Shown piece by piece: positions 52,615-61,467 of a stretch of DNA of 64,000 nt. The position numbers and the translations under genes are program-made. The stretch comes from Lacipirellula limnantheis (lineage in GTDB: Bacteria; Planctomycetota; Planctomycetia; Pirellulales; Lacipirellulaceae), in assembly GCF_007746075.1 (NCBI RefSeq), contig NZ_CP036339.1, forward strand, positions 496,001-560,000. Reading direction: 5' to 3'. Below the pieces are notes generated by a model. The model was not told where the DNA came from. It ran no database searches and worked only from the letters and a program-made list of their open reading frames with translations. How positions within the stretch are numbered: the stretch's first letter is position 1; each line of letters begins with the position of its first letter.

Positions 52615-54786
52615 ATGACCTCAGAGTTCGAATGCTTTGACCTCGACGCCGTCGTCGCCCACATTGCGGCCGCCGTTGGCGCCGCTCCGCAACAGGTGCG
52701 GGCCGCTGTCGATCTGCTCGACGCCGGCAATACGATGCCGTTCATCGCGCGCTACCGCAAGGAAGCGACTCGCGGGCTGGAAGAAACGGCGTTGCGGGCG
52801 ATCGAAGACGCCCTGGACGCCGCGCGGGAACTGGCGCAGCGGAAGCAGACCATCCTGAAAACAATCGACGGCCAAGGTTCGCTCACGCCGGAGCTCCGTC
52901 GCCAGATCGTACAGTGCAGCGACAAGCAAACGCTGGAACTGCTTTACCTTCCCTTCAAGCCGAAGCGTCGTACCCGCGCCACCGTCGCCCGCGAACGCGG
53001 CCTCGAGCCGCTGGCCGACATACTCTGGAAGCAAGCCCGCCTCAATCGCCCGCGCGCCGACGTCCTGCGGCCCTACATCGACTCGAAAAAGGAAATCCCC
53101 GACGCCGACGCGGCGCTCCAGGGCGCGTGCGACATTGTCGCGGAGCGCTGGGCCGACGACGTCGAGCTTAATTGTTGGCTCAATCAACAAGCGCACGACT
53201 TCGGGCACGTCGTTTCCACGGTGAAGCGGGGGAAGAAGGTCGAAGGCGCCAAGTTCGAAACCTACTTTGATCATCGCGAGCCCGCGAAGCGCGTTCCCTC
53301 GCATCGCCTGCTGGCGATGCTCCGCGGCGAGGCGGAAGGCTTTCTCAACGTCGGCGTCGCGCTCGACGGCGACTTTACGCTCCGCAAATTGCGGCCGCGG
53401 TTGGCCCACAATCCTCAGTTCGAGTTTCACGCCGAACTACTGCGCACAGTCGATGATTGCTACGCGCGGCTATTGCTGCCGGCCGTCGGATCGGCGACGC
53501 TCCAAACGCTCAAAGAACGCGCCGACGAAGAGGCGATCGCCGTCTTCGCCAGCAATCTGCGGCAACTCCTGCTCGCCGCGCCCGCCGGGCCGCAGACGAC
53601 GATCGGCATCGACCCCGGCTTCCGCACGGGCTGCAAAACAGTCGTCGTCGACGGCACCGGCAAGTATGTCACGAGCACGACGATCTTCCCAACGGCGCCA
53701 AAGAACGACGTCGAAGGCGCCGCACGCGTCCTCAAGGACTTGATCGCCAAGTACGACGTGCGCCTGATTGCCATCGGCAACGGCACGGCCTCGCGCGAAA
53801 CCGATGAATTCGTCGCCGGCGTGCTGAAGTCAAGCGGCATCGACGCCACCAAAGCGATGGTGAGTGAATCAGGCGCCTCGATCTACTCCGCCAGCGAGTT
53901 GGCCGTTCGCGAGTATCCCGACCTCGACGTCACCGTCCGCGGCGCCATCAGCATCGCCCATCGCTTGCAAGATCCGCTGGCTGAACTCGTGAAGCTCGAC
54001 CCCAAATCAATCGGCGTTGGCCAATATCAGCACGACGTTAACCAGAAGCTGCTGCAGACGTCGCTCGGCCGCGAAGTCCAGTCATGCGTCAACTCGGTCG
54101 GCGTCGATCTCAATCTCGCGAGCATGTCACTGCTATCGTATGTGGCGGGCATTGGCCCGAAGCTCGCCGAACGCATCGTCGAGTATCGCGACGCTCACGG
54201 CCGTTTCGAAAGTCGCGCGTCGCTGCTCAAAGTCCCGAAGCTCGGCCCCAAAGCGTTCGAGCAAGCGGCCGGATTTCTCCGCATCCGCAACGGCGCCCAG
54301 CCGCTCGACGATTCGGCGGTCCACCCCGAGAGTTACGGCGTCGTCGCAAAGATGGCCCAGTCGCTGGCCGTAGACGCCCGCGCACTTGTCGGCAGCGCTG
54401 CGCTCACCTCGCGACTGCGGGCCGAGGATTTCGTCGATGGCGCCGTCGGCCTGCCGACGGTTCAAGACATCATCGCCGAGTTGGCCAAGCCCGGCCGCGA
54501 CCCGCGCAGCGAGTTCCGCGCGGTGAAGTTCAGCGACGGCATCAATCAGCTGAGCGATCTCCGCGAAGGAATGATTCTCGACGGCGTCATCACGAACGTC
54601 ACCCGCTTCGGAGCGTTCGTCGACATCGGCGTCCACCAGGACGGCCTGATTCATATTTCGCAACTGGCGAACACATATGTTAACGACCCCGCCGAGGTCG
54701 TAGCCGTGGGGGACTTGGTGCGGGTGAAAGTCCTGGAAATCGACGTCGAACGGAAGCGGATCGCCGTCTCGCGCAAGCAGGTCTGA
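52615..54786 (+). CDS. tex: Tex family RNA-binding transcription accessory protein
   Basis: A 723-residue cytoplasmic nucleic-acid-binding protein. In order: the Tex N-terminal helical domain with MPFIARYRKEATRGLEE, a YqgF/RNase H-like domain (TTIGIDPGFRTGCKTVVVDG), tandem helix-hairpin-helix motifs (YVAGIGPKLAERIVEYRDAH and VPKLGPKAFEQAAGFLRI) and a C-terminal S1 domain (ILDGVITNVTRFGAFVDIGV...GLIHISQL). Size and order match bacterial Tex, thought to act in transcription or RNA metabolism. The tRNA gene follows about 150 bases downstream. Confidence 0.96.
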   Translation: MTSEFECFDLDAVVAHIAAAVGAAPQQVRAAVDLLDAGNTMPFIARYRKEATRGLEETALRAIEDALDAARELAQRKQTILKTIDGQGSLTPELRRQIVQCSDKQTLELLYLPFKPKRRTRATVARERGLEPLADILWKQARLNRPRADVLRPYIDSKKEIPDADAALQGACDIVAERWADDVELNCWLNQQAHDFGHVVSTVKRGKKVEGAKFETYFDHREPAKRVPSHRLLAMLRGEAEGFLNVGVALDGDFTLRKLRPRLAHNPQFEFHAELLRTVDDCYARLLLPAVGSATLQTLKERADEEAIAVFASNLRQLLLAAPAGPQTTIGIDPGFRTGCKTVVVDGTGKYVTSTTIFPTAPKNDVEGAARVLKDLIAKYDVRLIAIGNGTASRETDEFVAGVLKSSGIDATKAMVSESGASIYSASELAVREYPDLDVTVRGAISIAHRLQDPLAELVKLDPKSIGVGQYQHDVNQKLLQTSLGREVQSCVNSVGVDLNLASMSLLSYVAGIGPKLAERIVEYRDAHGRFESRASLLKVPKLGPKAFEQAAGFLRIRNGAQPLDDSAVHPESYGVVAKMAQSLAVDARALVGSAALTSRLRAEDFVDGAVGLPTVQDIIAELAKPGRDPRSEFRAVKFSDGINQLSDLREGMILDGVITNVTRFGAFVDIGVHQDGLIHISQLANTYVNDPAEVVAVGDLVRVKVLEIDVERKRIAVSRKQV

Positions 54787-54935
54787 GTGGGCTAAGAACC
54801 GCCGTGAAACCCGCGACCAGGGAGGGTTTCGCATGTCCCCAGCGGATAGTAGAATTGACCGACCGCCCCGGATGAAACTGGGGCATTCTCGGATTGGTGC
54901 CTCTCGTGGCGGTCCGACCCGGAAAAACACGCTTC

Positions 54936-55009
54936 GGCGGAGTAGCTCAGTCGGTTAGAGCAGCGGAATCATAATCCGCGTGTCGGGGGTTCGAATCCCT
55001 CCTCCGCTA
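54936..55009 (+). tRNA. tRNA with anticodon CAU (probably elongator Met)
   Basis: A complete 74-nt cloverleaf. The acceptor stem is 54936-54942 with 55002-55008 (closing pair G1-U72), followed by a D arm, a 5-bp anticodon stem GCGGA/TCCGC with loop ATCATAA (anticodon CAT), a 5-nt variable loop, and a T arm with loop TTCGAAT. CCA is not encoded. The anticodon stem lacks the GGG/CCC pairs of initiator tRNA, so it is elongator Met or the lysidine-modified Ile2; Met is favoured by overall similarity. The 3' half is also the 3' end of the integrase gene on the other strand, as expected for an element integrated at a tRNA. Confidence 0.92.
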
Positions 55010-56568
55010 CTTGGGTCACCCTGTGCCAAGTGGTGACAAATGGCGACTAACCCTTGCTCTGGCAAGGGTTTTTGTTTGCGCTCTTCGGTCGCGTGGTCGC
55101 CCTCGCTTGTGACAGCAGACGCCATGCATAGGCACTCGAAGCCAAAAGTAGGTGCAACAATAGGTGCAACACTTTTCTCAGAGCCGGAAGCGGCAACTTC
55201 CCGATTGCTCGGTTCTGTTTCGCTTCCCGTGGAGTTATCAGTGGGCGTCGATACGATTGAGACTGGCGGCGCCGCCAGCGAGTTAATGGCCGCTGACTGC
55301 TGGGCAACATCAACGTGGCTATAGATGCCCATCGTCAGATTGACATCGCTATGGCGGGCAATACTCTGCGCCATCTTGGGATGGACTCCGGCCAGTGCCA
55401 AGTTGGTGATGAACGTGTGACGATTAGCATGAAAATCGGCGTACATGCCAGCTTCGTTCTGATACTTCAGAAAGTCTGATTGATCTCGATTTGCTCGAGT
55501 GCGCGGATCGGGGGATTCTTCAATCCAAGCTTTCCGGGCCCGATCGAGATCAAGACGCATCATTTTTGCCGTGCGGCGAATTCCTCCCGCTCGGGCGCGA
55601 AGATTGAATACGGGTTCATCGCGGTCAGTGTCTCTGGCTTCGAGCCATGCTTTGAGGCGCGTGGCAACGGCCGGGTGTAGCGGAACGACATCATTTCGTC
55701 GCCGCTTGCTGTAACCGGCCTTAACGCGAACTGTGGCCGGCCTCCCATCGAGGTCAAACGATTTTTTTGAGAGAGACGCGAGTTCTTGTCGACGGTACCC
55801 TGTCCATGCGGCGAGGATGTAGAGCATGGCCCGGTCTGGACCTGAAACTCGTTGAATATCTGGGGCACTCTCGGCGGATGCCACGAGGCGAGCAAACTCT
55901 TCAGGTGAGATGGCACGTCTTTCCCATCGAATGTCGGTATCCGCGTTAATCGCGGAAAGATGTTCAACAGGGTTTCTGTCCTTGGGAACCTTTCCGTCGA
56001 TTTCCAGCCAAGTGCAAAATTGCTTTAAGGCCGCAAGGTAATAGTTGCTGGTCTTGATCCCCATTCGACCGGCGGCTCGTTCACTTGCAAGCCACTTCAC
56101 AACTGACGACGGAACGATCTCCGCCCAAGTGGAAAACCCGCAACCATCCATCAGGCGTTCAATGCGATTGCAAGTCTGATCCACATGCTTGGCAGAATTC
56201 GATGCGCCCTTTAGTGACTCTCCGAACTCCGTCAAATGCGACTTCAGAGGAAGAAGCTTTCCATTCTCGTGAGGATCGGAAAGTCCGGACTGAATATATT
56301 CCGCCTTGCGCTCCAGTTCCGCTGCCAACTGAGCCGTTGCGTCCTTATCTGTATAGCCAGCGACGCGTTGCTTTACGCCATTGGCATTTCGATACTGGAT
56401 ATACCACTTACGAGATTCCTCGTGGTACGTCTTGCCACCGGAGGCAATCGGCAGCAGCGTAACGCGACCGTTTCGCTTCTTGCGAACAAATTGCTTTCCT
56501 TGGCGAATGACGATCTCAGCGGTTGGGGTCAGCTTTCGGGTTACGGTGATCTTAAAAATAGCCGCCAT
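54955..56568 (-). CDS. Tyrosine recombinase (integrase) of the integrative element
   Basis: A 537-residue phage/ICE-type integrase. Catalytic residues in order are Arg259 in TGYRRQEL, a Lys in the beta-hairpin AGYSKRRR, His380-x-x-Arg383 in HANRHTF, His406 in ARHSD and Tyr416 in GIYSHV. An N-terminal core-binding region (about 100-200) precedes the catalytic domain. Residues after about 425 are a divergent tail, and the last 17 or so (SGGGIRTPDTRIMIPLL) are encoded by the antisense strand of the tRNA gene. GC content is lower than in the chromosomal flank. It is the first gene of the element and reads toward the tRNA. Confidence 0.93.
   Translation of the reverse strand: MAAIFKITVTRKLTPTAEIVIRQGKQFVRKKRNGRVTLLPIASGGKTYHEESRKWYIQYRNANGVKQRVAGYTDKDATAQLAAELERKAEYIQSGLSDPHENGKLLPLKSHLTEFGESLKGASNSAKHVDQTCNRIERLMDGCGFSTWAEIVPSSVVKWLASERAAGRMGIKTSNYYLAALKQFCTWLEIDGKVPKDRNPVEHLSAINADTDIRWERRAISPEEFARLVASAESAPDIQRVSGPDRAMLYILAAWTGYRRQELASLSKKSFDLDGRPATVRVKAGYSKRRRNDVVPLHPAVATRLKAWLEARDTDRDEPVFNLRARAGGIRRTAKMMRLDLDRARKAWIEESPDPRTRANRDQSDFLKYQNEAGMYADFHANRHTFITNLALAGVHPKMAQSIARHSDVNLTMGIYSHVDVAQQSAAINSLAAPPVSIVSTPTDNSTGSETEPSNREVAASGSEKSVAPIVAPTFGFECLCMASAVTSEGDHATEERKQKPLPEQGLVAICHHLAQGDPSSGGGIRTPDTRIMIPLL
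54980..55010. other. Probable attL core at the tRNA 3' end
   Basis: Tyrosine integrases commonly recombine at the 3' end of a tRNA gene and restore it with the element's own copy. The integrase gene here abuts and overlaps the tRNA 3' half, so the attachment core should lie in this segment (variable loop to discriminator). A second copy, which would mark attR, was not seen elsewhere in the window. The exact core length is inferred. Confidence 0.5.
55049..55074 (+). terminator. Possible terminator after the tRNA
   Basis: AACCCTTGC (55049-55057) pairs exactly with GCAAGGGTT (55062-55070) around tctg and is followed by TTTG. It lies 40 bases after the tRNA, inside the tail codons of the integrase gene on the other strand. 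Confidence 0.7.
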
Positions 56569-56598
56569 TCTTTATCCCTCCAATGATGCGACGGAGCT

Positions 56599-56823
56599 TC
56601 AGCGAGGACGGCGAGCAAGCTGCCGATGACCATTTGGAGATTGCGATGCGATCCACGACTCGATGTCGGTTTGTCGCCAGCGGACGTTGCGTCCAAAGCG
56701 AATCGGCTGTGGAATTTCCCCACGAGAAATTAGTCGCCATACCGTACGCGTCGACACGCTTAGGATCGTAGCAACTTCCCGCACATCGATCATCTGTTGC
56801 GGCGAGGATTCCGTAGGTCGCAT
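56599..56823 (-). CDS. AlpA/excisionase-like helix-turn-helix protein
   Basis: A 74-residue DNA-binding protein with the MerR-like winged helix of AlpA/Xis proteins: MIDVREVATILSVSTRTVWR, then LISRGEIPQPIRFGRNVRWR and DIESWI. Such proteins sit next to integrases and control integrase expression or direct excision. It lies 30 bases upstream of the integrase start on the same strand, so the two probably form an operon. Confidence 0.88.
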   Translation of the reverse strand: MRPTESSPQQMIDVREVATILSVSTRTVWRLISRGEIPQPIRFGRNVRWRQTDIESWIASQSPNGHRQLARRPR

Positions 56824-56855
56824 GGCCTGTTCCTTTCATTCAAAGAATCACTTGA

Positions 56856-58370
56856 CTATTCAAAAGCTTGATCCAAATCACCCCACACCTCAGGCGAGTC
56901 GGACTGCCGCCGATGCTCGACGCTTGGCGTCGACACGCTCCCCCGTGGAGCGGACCGATGTCGTTTCGGCGCACCAAACCGCACCTGCTCCACCGGCGTC
57001 CACGGCGCCAAGAACTGATCGGTAGCTGGCCGCGGGACGAACTCCGGCACGTCGGCGCGAGGCGGTATTAACTGTCCGCCAAACAGCTCCTCTCCCGGAA
57101 TGTTGTCGAAATACGCCCCCTCGGAACGCACGATGTAGTAGCCGCTAAGGCCGTTCTCACGACTGCAAGCCTCGATCGACATCAGTTCGCTCGGCAGCAC
57201 CAGCCGCCGCGCGGCCGCTTGCCGACTCACCGACTGGCTGGCGCCGCCGGGGCCGTACGACTGGGAAACCGACTCCCGCTCGCTCTCTTCGTCGCCGAAC
57301 AGACTGGAAGCCCACTCGGCAGTGGCGACGCATTCGAGCCGCCCAAAGAAACGATTGGAGATTTGCCCGAGGATCTCGTCGGTGAAGTATTGGCCGTAGA
57401 CTTTCGGATCGCGGAGCCCCGAAATACTCTGGAAGGCAATCGCCAGGACGGCGCCTTTGGAGCGTCCCTTTTTGGCCAAAGGCACGATGCCAGGCAATCC
57501 GCCGCCGCCACCCCCTCCGCCGCCGCTTGCCTCGGATAACTCATCGATCACAAAAAAGCTCCGACGAGTGATGGAGTTGGGAAGATTGAGCGTCAAGTCG
57601 CAGGCCCGCTTGAAGATACAACGATTAATGGCGTCAATGGCGGTGCGGCCTGTTTCGTAGTTGCCGAGTACCAAGATCCAATTGCCAGTCACCCACTCTC
57701 GGAGTGAGAACGATTCGGTCGCCGTGTCCCAGGCCGCGGCGATCGGCTCGAAAGGCAGCATCTTGGTGGCAAGCGTACTCATGATGTTCATCAGCAGCCG
57801 CTCGTCGTAGAAATACTGCGACACGATCTCCCGAGTCTGCGGATGACGCCGCAAGATCGAGCGGATCCGCTTATGGTGCTTTAGAGCACGGACGAGCGTC
57901 CCGAACGTCCATGGTTCTCCGGTGAGTATGAAGCTGACGATGACGCCGTACATCAAGTGGCGGGCCGCGTTGACAAAGAATGGCTGAGCGTCTCCTTCGG
58001 CGGGAATGAGCGTGAAGGCGAACTCGATGGCGACGGTCGCCTCCTGGATATCGGCCGCCATGTCCCAACGTGCGCTGCGCGCGTCGAATGGGTGACTTGT
58101 GAGAATCTTCGCGTGTGGAGCAATAGCCTGAAGCATCGGCAGTGCGTCTTGCTTAGCGTCGTAGACGAGCGCTCGGTGGTCGTCTACGACGCCAACGGCC
58201 CACAGCGCTGACTGTAAAAAAATCCTTAGAAGCGTCGACTTGCCCCCTCCTGTGGCCGCAATCGCTGCGAAGTTACCGGGCTCGAAGGTGGGAATCTCGG
58301 CACGTCCCCACAGGAGGTGATCAAGCTGCTTCTGATCGGCGGGCCGTGGCGATGATTTAGCGAACTTCAT
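56856..58370 (-). CDS. Type IV coupling protein-like ATPase (VirD4/TraD group) without membrane anchor
   Basis: A 504-residue P-loop ATPase. Walker A is ATGGGKST (39-46), DAKQD (71-75) matches the conserved segment after it, and Walker B is FFVIDE (Asp276-Glu277). Coupling proteins bring the relaxase-DNA complex to the transfer channel. The N-terminal transmembrane hairpin normal for VirD4/TraD is missing: the P-loop starts at residue 39. A nine-Gly run (283-291) follows Walker B. The start codon overlaps the stop of a small membrane protein gene (4 bp), which may supply the anchor. Confidence 0.83.
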   Translation of the reverse strand: MKFAKSSPRPADQKQLDHLLWGRAEIPTFEPGNFAAIAATGGGKSTLLRIFLQSALWAVGVVDDHRALVYDAKQDALPMLQAIAPHAKILTSHPFDARSARWDMAADIQEATVAIEFAFTLIPAEGDAQPFFVNAARHLMYGVIVSFILTGEPWTFGTLVRALKHHKRIRSILRRHPQTREIVSQYFYDERLLMNIMSTLATKMLPFEPIAAAWDTATESFSLREWVTGNWILVLGNYETGRTAIDAINRCIFKRACDLTLNLPNSITRRSFFVIDELSEASGGGGGGGGGLPGIVPLAKKGRSKGAVLAIAFQSISGLRDPKVYGQYFTDEILGQISNRFFGRLECVATAEWASSLFGDEESERESVSQSYGPGGASQSVSRQAAARRLVLPSELMSIEACSRENGLSGYYIVRSEGAYFDNIPGEELFGGQLIPPRADVPEFVPRPATDQFLAPWTPVEQVRFGAPKRHRSAPRGSVSTPSVEHRRQSDSPEVWGDLDQAFE

Positions 58371-58837
58371 TTGACGTTCTCCCGAAAGCTACGAATGACG
58401 CGTCCGCGACGCGGGGACGCAGCCAGCGGTTGTTTTTTGGGCGGCGCGGACTGACGCTTCGTCAACTTGGCGGGCGGCTTGAGTGAGCGGCCGCGCGGTG
58501 GGCTGATTGTTGGCAGCTCGGGCGACGACCAGAAGTCGCAGAGCCAGTAGGCCGCAATCATGGCGACGACTCGGGGCCCCCATTCAGTCGCGCGTTTGAA
58601 TGTTTCCAGGAAGGAAAAAATCGCCGCATAATGGATCACGGAGGCGCCGAGCGCGACCACAAACACAATCTTGACGCTCCAGCCGATGACGATCCCAGGA
58701 AGATTCTTCGCCGTACTGCGGAGCGAGCTCTGCTGCTCGGGCGAGATGCGTTCGAAGGCGTCGTCCGACAAGCGAGACCAGAGTCGCCAAACGCCGATTC
58801 CTACGATCGGACAGAGTCCTAAAACCAAGAGTTCCAT
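58367..58837 (-). CDS. Small membrane protein coupled to the coupling ATPase gene
   Basis: A 156-residue protein with three hydrophobic segments (about 2-20, 47-75 and 88-103) and a basic, Pro-rich C-terminal tail (KPPAKLTKRQSAPPKKQP...). I do not recognise a family. Its stop codon overlaps the ATPase start by 4 bp, implying translational coupling and equal amounts. The likely role is a membrane anchor or docking subunit for the ATPase; this is inference from gene order. Confidence 0.72.
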   Translation of the reverse strand: MELLVLGLCPIVGIGVWRLWSRLSDDAFERISPEQQSSLRSTAKNLPGIVIGWSVKIVFVVALGASVIHYAAIFSFLETFKRATEWGPRVVAMIAAYWLCDFWSSPELPTISPPRGRSLKPPAKLTKRQSAPPKKQPLAASPRRGRVIRSFRENVK

Positions 58838-58849
58838 GCCGTCTCCTCA

Positions 58850-61459
58850 TCACAATTCGAGCGTTGGTCGGTACGAGTTTGCATCGCGAGTCGCCAAGTC
58901 GTGAGCTAGCTCCTTCGGTCGCGATCGTGTCAGTGACTGAGCGAGTTCCTGAAGCTCTTCGCCGGCATGCGGCTCGTCGACGAACAGCTGCGTCGACAAC
59001 TTGCCGCGCGTCGCCTGGACGTAGATCATCTCGCGGTCGGCCATCGTCCCGCCGACGAGGAGATAGGAATGATCAACCGTCTGCCCCTGACCTTTGTGGG
59101 TCGTCTGGGCATAACCGAGCGTCAGTCCCTCCGCGCCATAGTCGCGAGCGCGCACCGTCACTTCGCGCGTGTTCTCTTCCCCATCGAGTCGAATCGTCAA
59201 CCGTCCACGAAGACGATCGATGTTGGAGATGACGCCGCGATACCCATTGCGAATTCCGTCAGCGAAAACGTTCTTGTGAAAGAGCACGCGGTCACCAGCA
59301 CAGAGTTGACCATCGCCGTGCCGGAGCGACTGCGATCGATCGACGACGCCCTGTTCGAGCCGTTCGGCCTGACAAAACCGGTTGGCCACCTGCGCCTCAC
59401 GGCGGGTCGGCGTGAAAATGAGATGCTGCTCCGGGCGACGCGCCCCGCCACTGGCCGTCCAGGCGTCCACCAATCGGTGAATCGCTTCGCCTCGATCCTT
59501 CGCGACGACCAGTCGCCCCCGGTCCGTATAGTTTTGGAGAGCAGGCTTGGCCCCGCCGGCGCGGAACTGTTCGGTGGCAAGCAGGTCAGCAGCGTCGCGC
59601 TGACGCAGATTGGTTTGCAGACTCGCCGGAGTGAGTTGTTTGAGGAGATAGCGAAATGGACCTCCCGCGGCGATCGGCTGCAGCTGGGCCGTATCGCCTA
59701 CGAAGATGACCGTTCCGCCGCACCGGCGCACTTCTTGGCAAAGCTGCCGAAACGACTTTGTGTCGATCATGCCGGCCTCGTCCACGATGAGAACCGTCTT
59801 CTGGTCAACGCCCACCTTCTTAGGAAGATGCGTCGACTTCCCCTGCATCGCGCGAATAAATTGGCGGGCATCGTGACGAACCCGTTCGCGAAGCTTATGG
59901 CCCAGCGACTTATTGAAGTGATAGAGATAGCTGGCGATCGTCCGCGATTCGATGCCGGCCTTGGCGGCGAGTTCTTCCTTCGCGACGCCGGCGAGCGCCG
60001 CTCCGATCACCCGGTAGCCAGATCGCTCCAGCGCCTCACGCACGACGTCCAGCGTAAAACTTTTTCCCGCGCCGGCGACGCCGCTCAGAGCGCGAATGGC
60101 TCCTGGCGATGTGAGCAAGTGCTCCGCGGCGGCCCGTTGTTCTGGCAGCAACGTCGGGTGGGACGCGATAGCCTTCGCAATATCCTTTGGGTTGACGCAG
60201 GCGCCGGTGGCACTGCGGAGCTTGCCGACCTCGGCGATAAAGGCCTCTTCTTCTTGCCATGTTGCTTGCGTCGCGTAACGAATCTCCCCTTTCACTTCGC
60301 CGATGAGTCGGATCTCCGCCGACTGACGGAGCTGCAGCGCGAGTCGGTCGGCGAGCCACGTTCCGCTGAGTCCAGAGGTCTGCGCTGCTTCGCAGACCCG
60401 CTGCACGGCTTCCCGGTAAGTGAAGGTCGATTGCGACTGGTCGAGTTGTTCCGTCGTCCTGCGCCACGCGGCGTCGAAGATTGCTTCCCGATCGAGAGGC
60501 GATCGAGTCGCCTCGACGTCGCACACCGTTTCAGGAAAAAATCCGAACTGACGCGCTGCCTCTTGCCAAAAACTAAATAGCTGGTGGCGAGGCGGGATGG
60601 GAGTTTTCGTCGTCCGGGTGGCGAGGTTTGCCGCTTCGCGGGCTTGGGCCCGCGACCAAGCGGCGCCTAGCCCTGCAGAACCTTCCAGCAGGCGTTCAAT
60701 CTCATCGCGCCGCGAGGACCACTGACGACAGAGTTCGGCCGGAACGCCTGCCACCTCGAACCAGCTCGCTTCCTGACGGCGGGAGTCGAGCGGCCGGTGA
60801 AGCCCAACTCCCAACCGCTGTTGAAGTTCTTCGGCGAGCGTCGCGCGAAACATCGGGCCTAAACTTCGCGTCCATTGATGGAGTGCACGACTGTCGACGC
60901 CTGACCACCGGCCGTCTTGCCCCCTACAAACGTTGGCAATAACGCAATGACGATGGTATTGTGGTTCGAAATCTTTGCCTTTGGCCACACGGCTCGTTCC
61001 GTGGTCAAACATGGCAATTACCAATTCCGCAAATTCTCGTTGGTAGCCCCCTTTGCCCCGGCGTGCGAACGGGATGTTTTGTTCAAGCCACGACAGCGTG
61101 GAGTTGACGGCCAGATCGAAGGCGATCTCGATCTGACGCTGGACTTCCGGCGGCGCCGTCGCCCACATCGCCGACACTGACTTGGGGGCCGAGAACGTCA
61201 GGTCGTACCCGGGGACACGCTTGTCGTTCACCCCCGCGCCCAGACGACGCTCCAACTTGCGGCCATCTGCCCAGAATCCGGCGAGGAGATTTTTGAAAGC
61301 AGCTTGATCTACGATCCCGTCAAGTCCGAGTGCGACTGCTCCTGCGCCGCACCAGCGTCCCGGTGGTTCCCCACCACTCAGGTAGTAGTCCTTTTTGGCT
61401 AGCGACGTGAAGTAGTCGCCGTCGAAAGATGAAGCGAGCGTCGTGATAGTCGCAACCAT
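58850..61459 (-). CDS. MobF (TrwC/TraI)-type relaxase-helicase
   Basis: An 869-residue conjugative relaxase with a fused helicase. The N-terminus has nicking tyrosines (Tyr16, Tyr25, Tyr26 in DYFTSLAKKDYY), WCGAGAVALGL, GYDLTFSAPKSVSAMW and the metal-binding histidines His152 (FDHGTSR), His168 and His170 (QYHRHCV). The helicase half has Walker A GVAGAGKS (459-466), Walker B LIVDEAGMID (Asp559, Glu560) and a late motif YAQTTHKGQGQT. ATG 61459 is chosen because the conserved N-terminus begins there; the frame is open to 61813. It nicks the origin of transfer and unwinds the strand. The gene ends 13 bases before the membrane protein gene. Confidence 0.92.
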   Translation of the reverse strand: MVATITTLASSFDGDYFTSLAKKDYYLSGGEPPGRWCGAGAVALGLDGIVDQAAFKNLLAGFWADGRKLERRLGAGVNDKRVPGYDLTFSAPKSVSAMWATAPPEVQRQIEIAFDLAVNSTLSWLEQNIPFARRGKGGYQREFAELVIAMFDHGTSRVAKGKDFEPQYHRHCVIANVCRGQDGRWSGVDSRALHQWTRSLGPMFRATLAEELQQRLGVGLHRPLDSRRQEASWFEVAGVPAELCRQWSSRRDEIERLLEGSAGLGAAWSRAQAREAANLATRTTKTPIPPRHQLFSFWQEAARQFGFFPETVCDVEATRSPLDREAIFDAAWRRTTEQLDQSQSTFTYREAVQRVCEAAQTSGLSGTWLADRLALQLRQSAEIRLIGEVKGEIRYATQATWQEEEAFIAEVGKLRSATGACVNPKDIAKAIASHPTLLPEQRAAAEHLLTSPGAIRALSGVAGAGKSFTLDVVREALERSGYRVIGAALAGVAKEELAAKAGIESRTIASYLYHFNKSLGHKLRERVRHDARQFIRAMQGKSTHLPKKVGVDQKTVLIVDEAGMIDTKSFRQLCQEVRRCGGTVIFVGDTAQLQPIAAGGPFRYLLKQLTPASLQTNLRQRDAADLLATEQFRAGGAKPALQNYTDRGRLVVAKDRGEAIHRLVDAWTASGGARRPEQHLIFTPTRREAQVANRFCQAERLEQGVVDRSQSLRHGDGQLCAGDRVLFHKNVFADGIRNGYRGVISNIDRLRGRLTIRLDGEENTREVTVRARDYGAEGLTLGYAQTTHKGQGQTVDHSYLLVGGTMADREMIYVQATRGKLSTQLFVDEPHAGEELQELAQSLTRSRPKELAHDLATRDANSYRPTLEL

Positions 61460-61467
61460 AAGGACGA

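Noticed and set aside
54936..55009. Initiator tRNA-fMet
   Set aside because: The anticodon stem is GCGGA/TCCGC without the three consecutive G-C pairs of initiators, and the first pair is G-U, not the C-A mismatch.
58967..60580. A 537-codon plus-strand frame within the relaxase region
   Set aside because: The minus strand has relaxase and helicase motifs through the whole interval; the plus frame has none.
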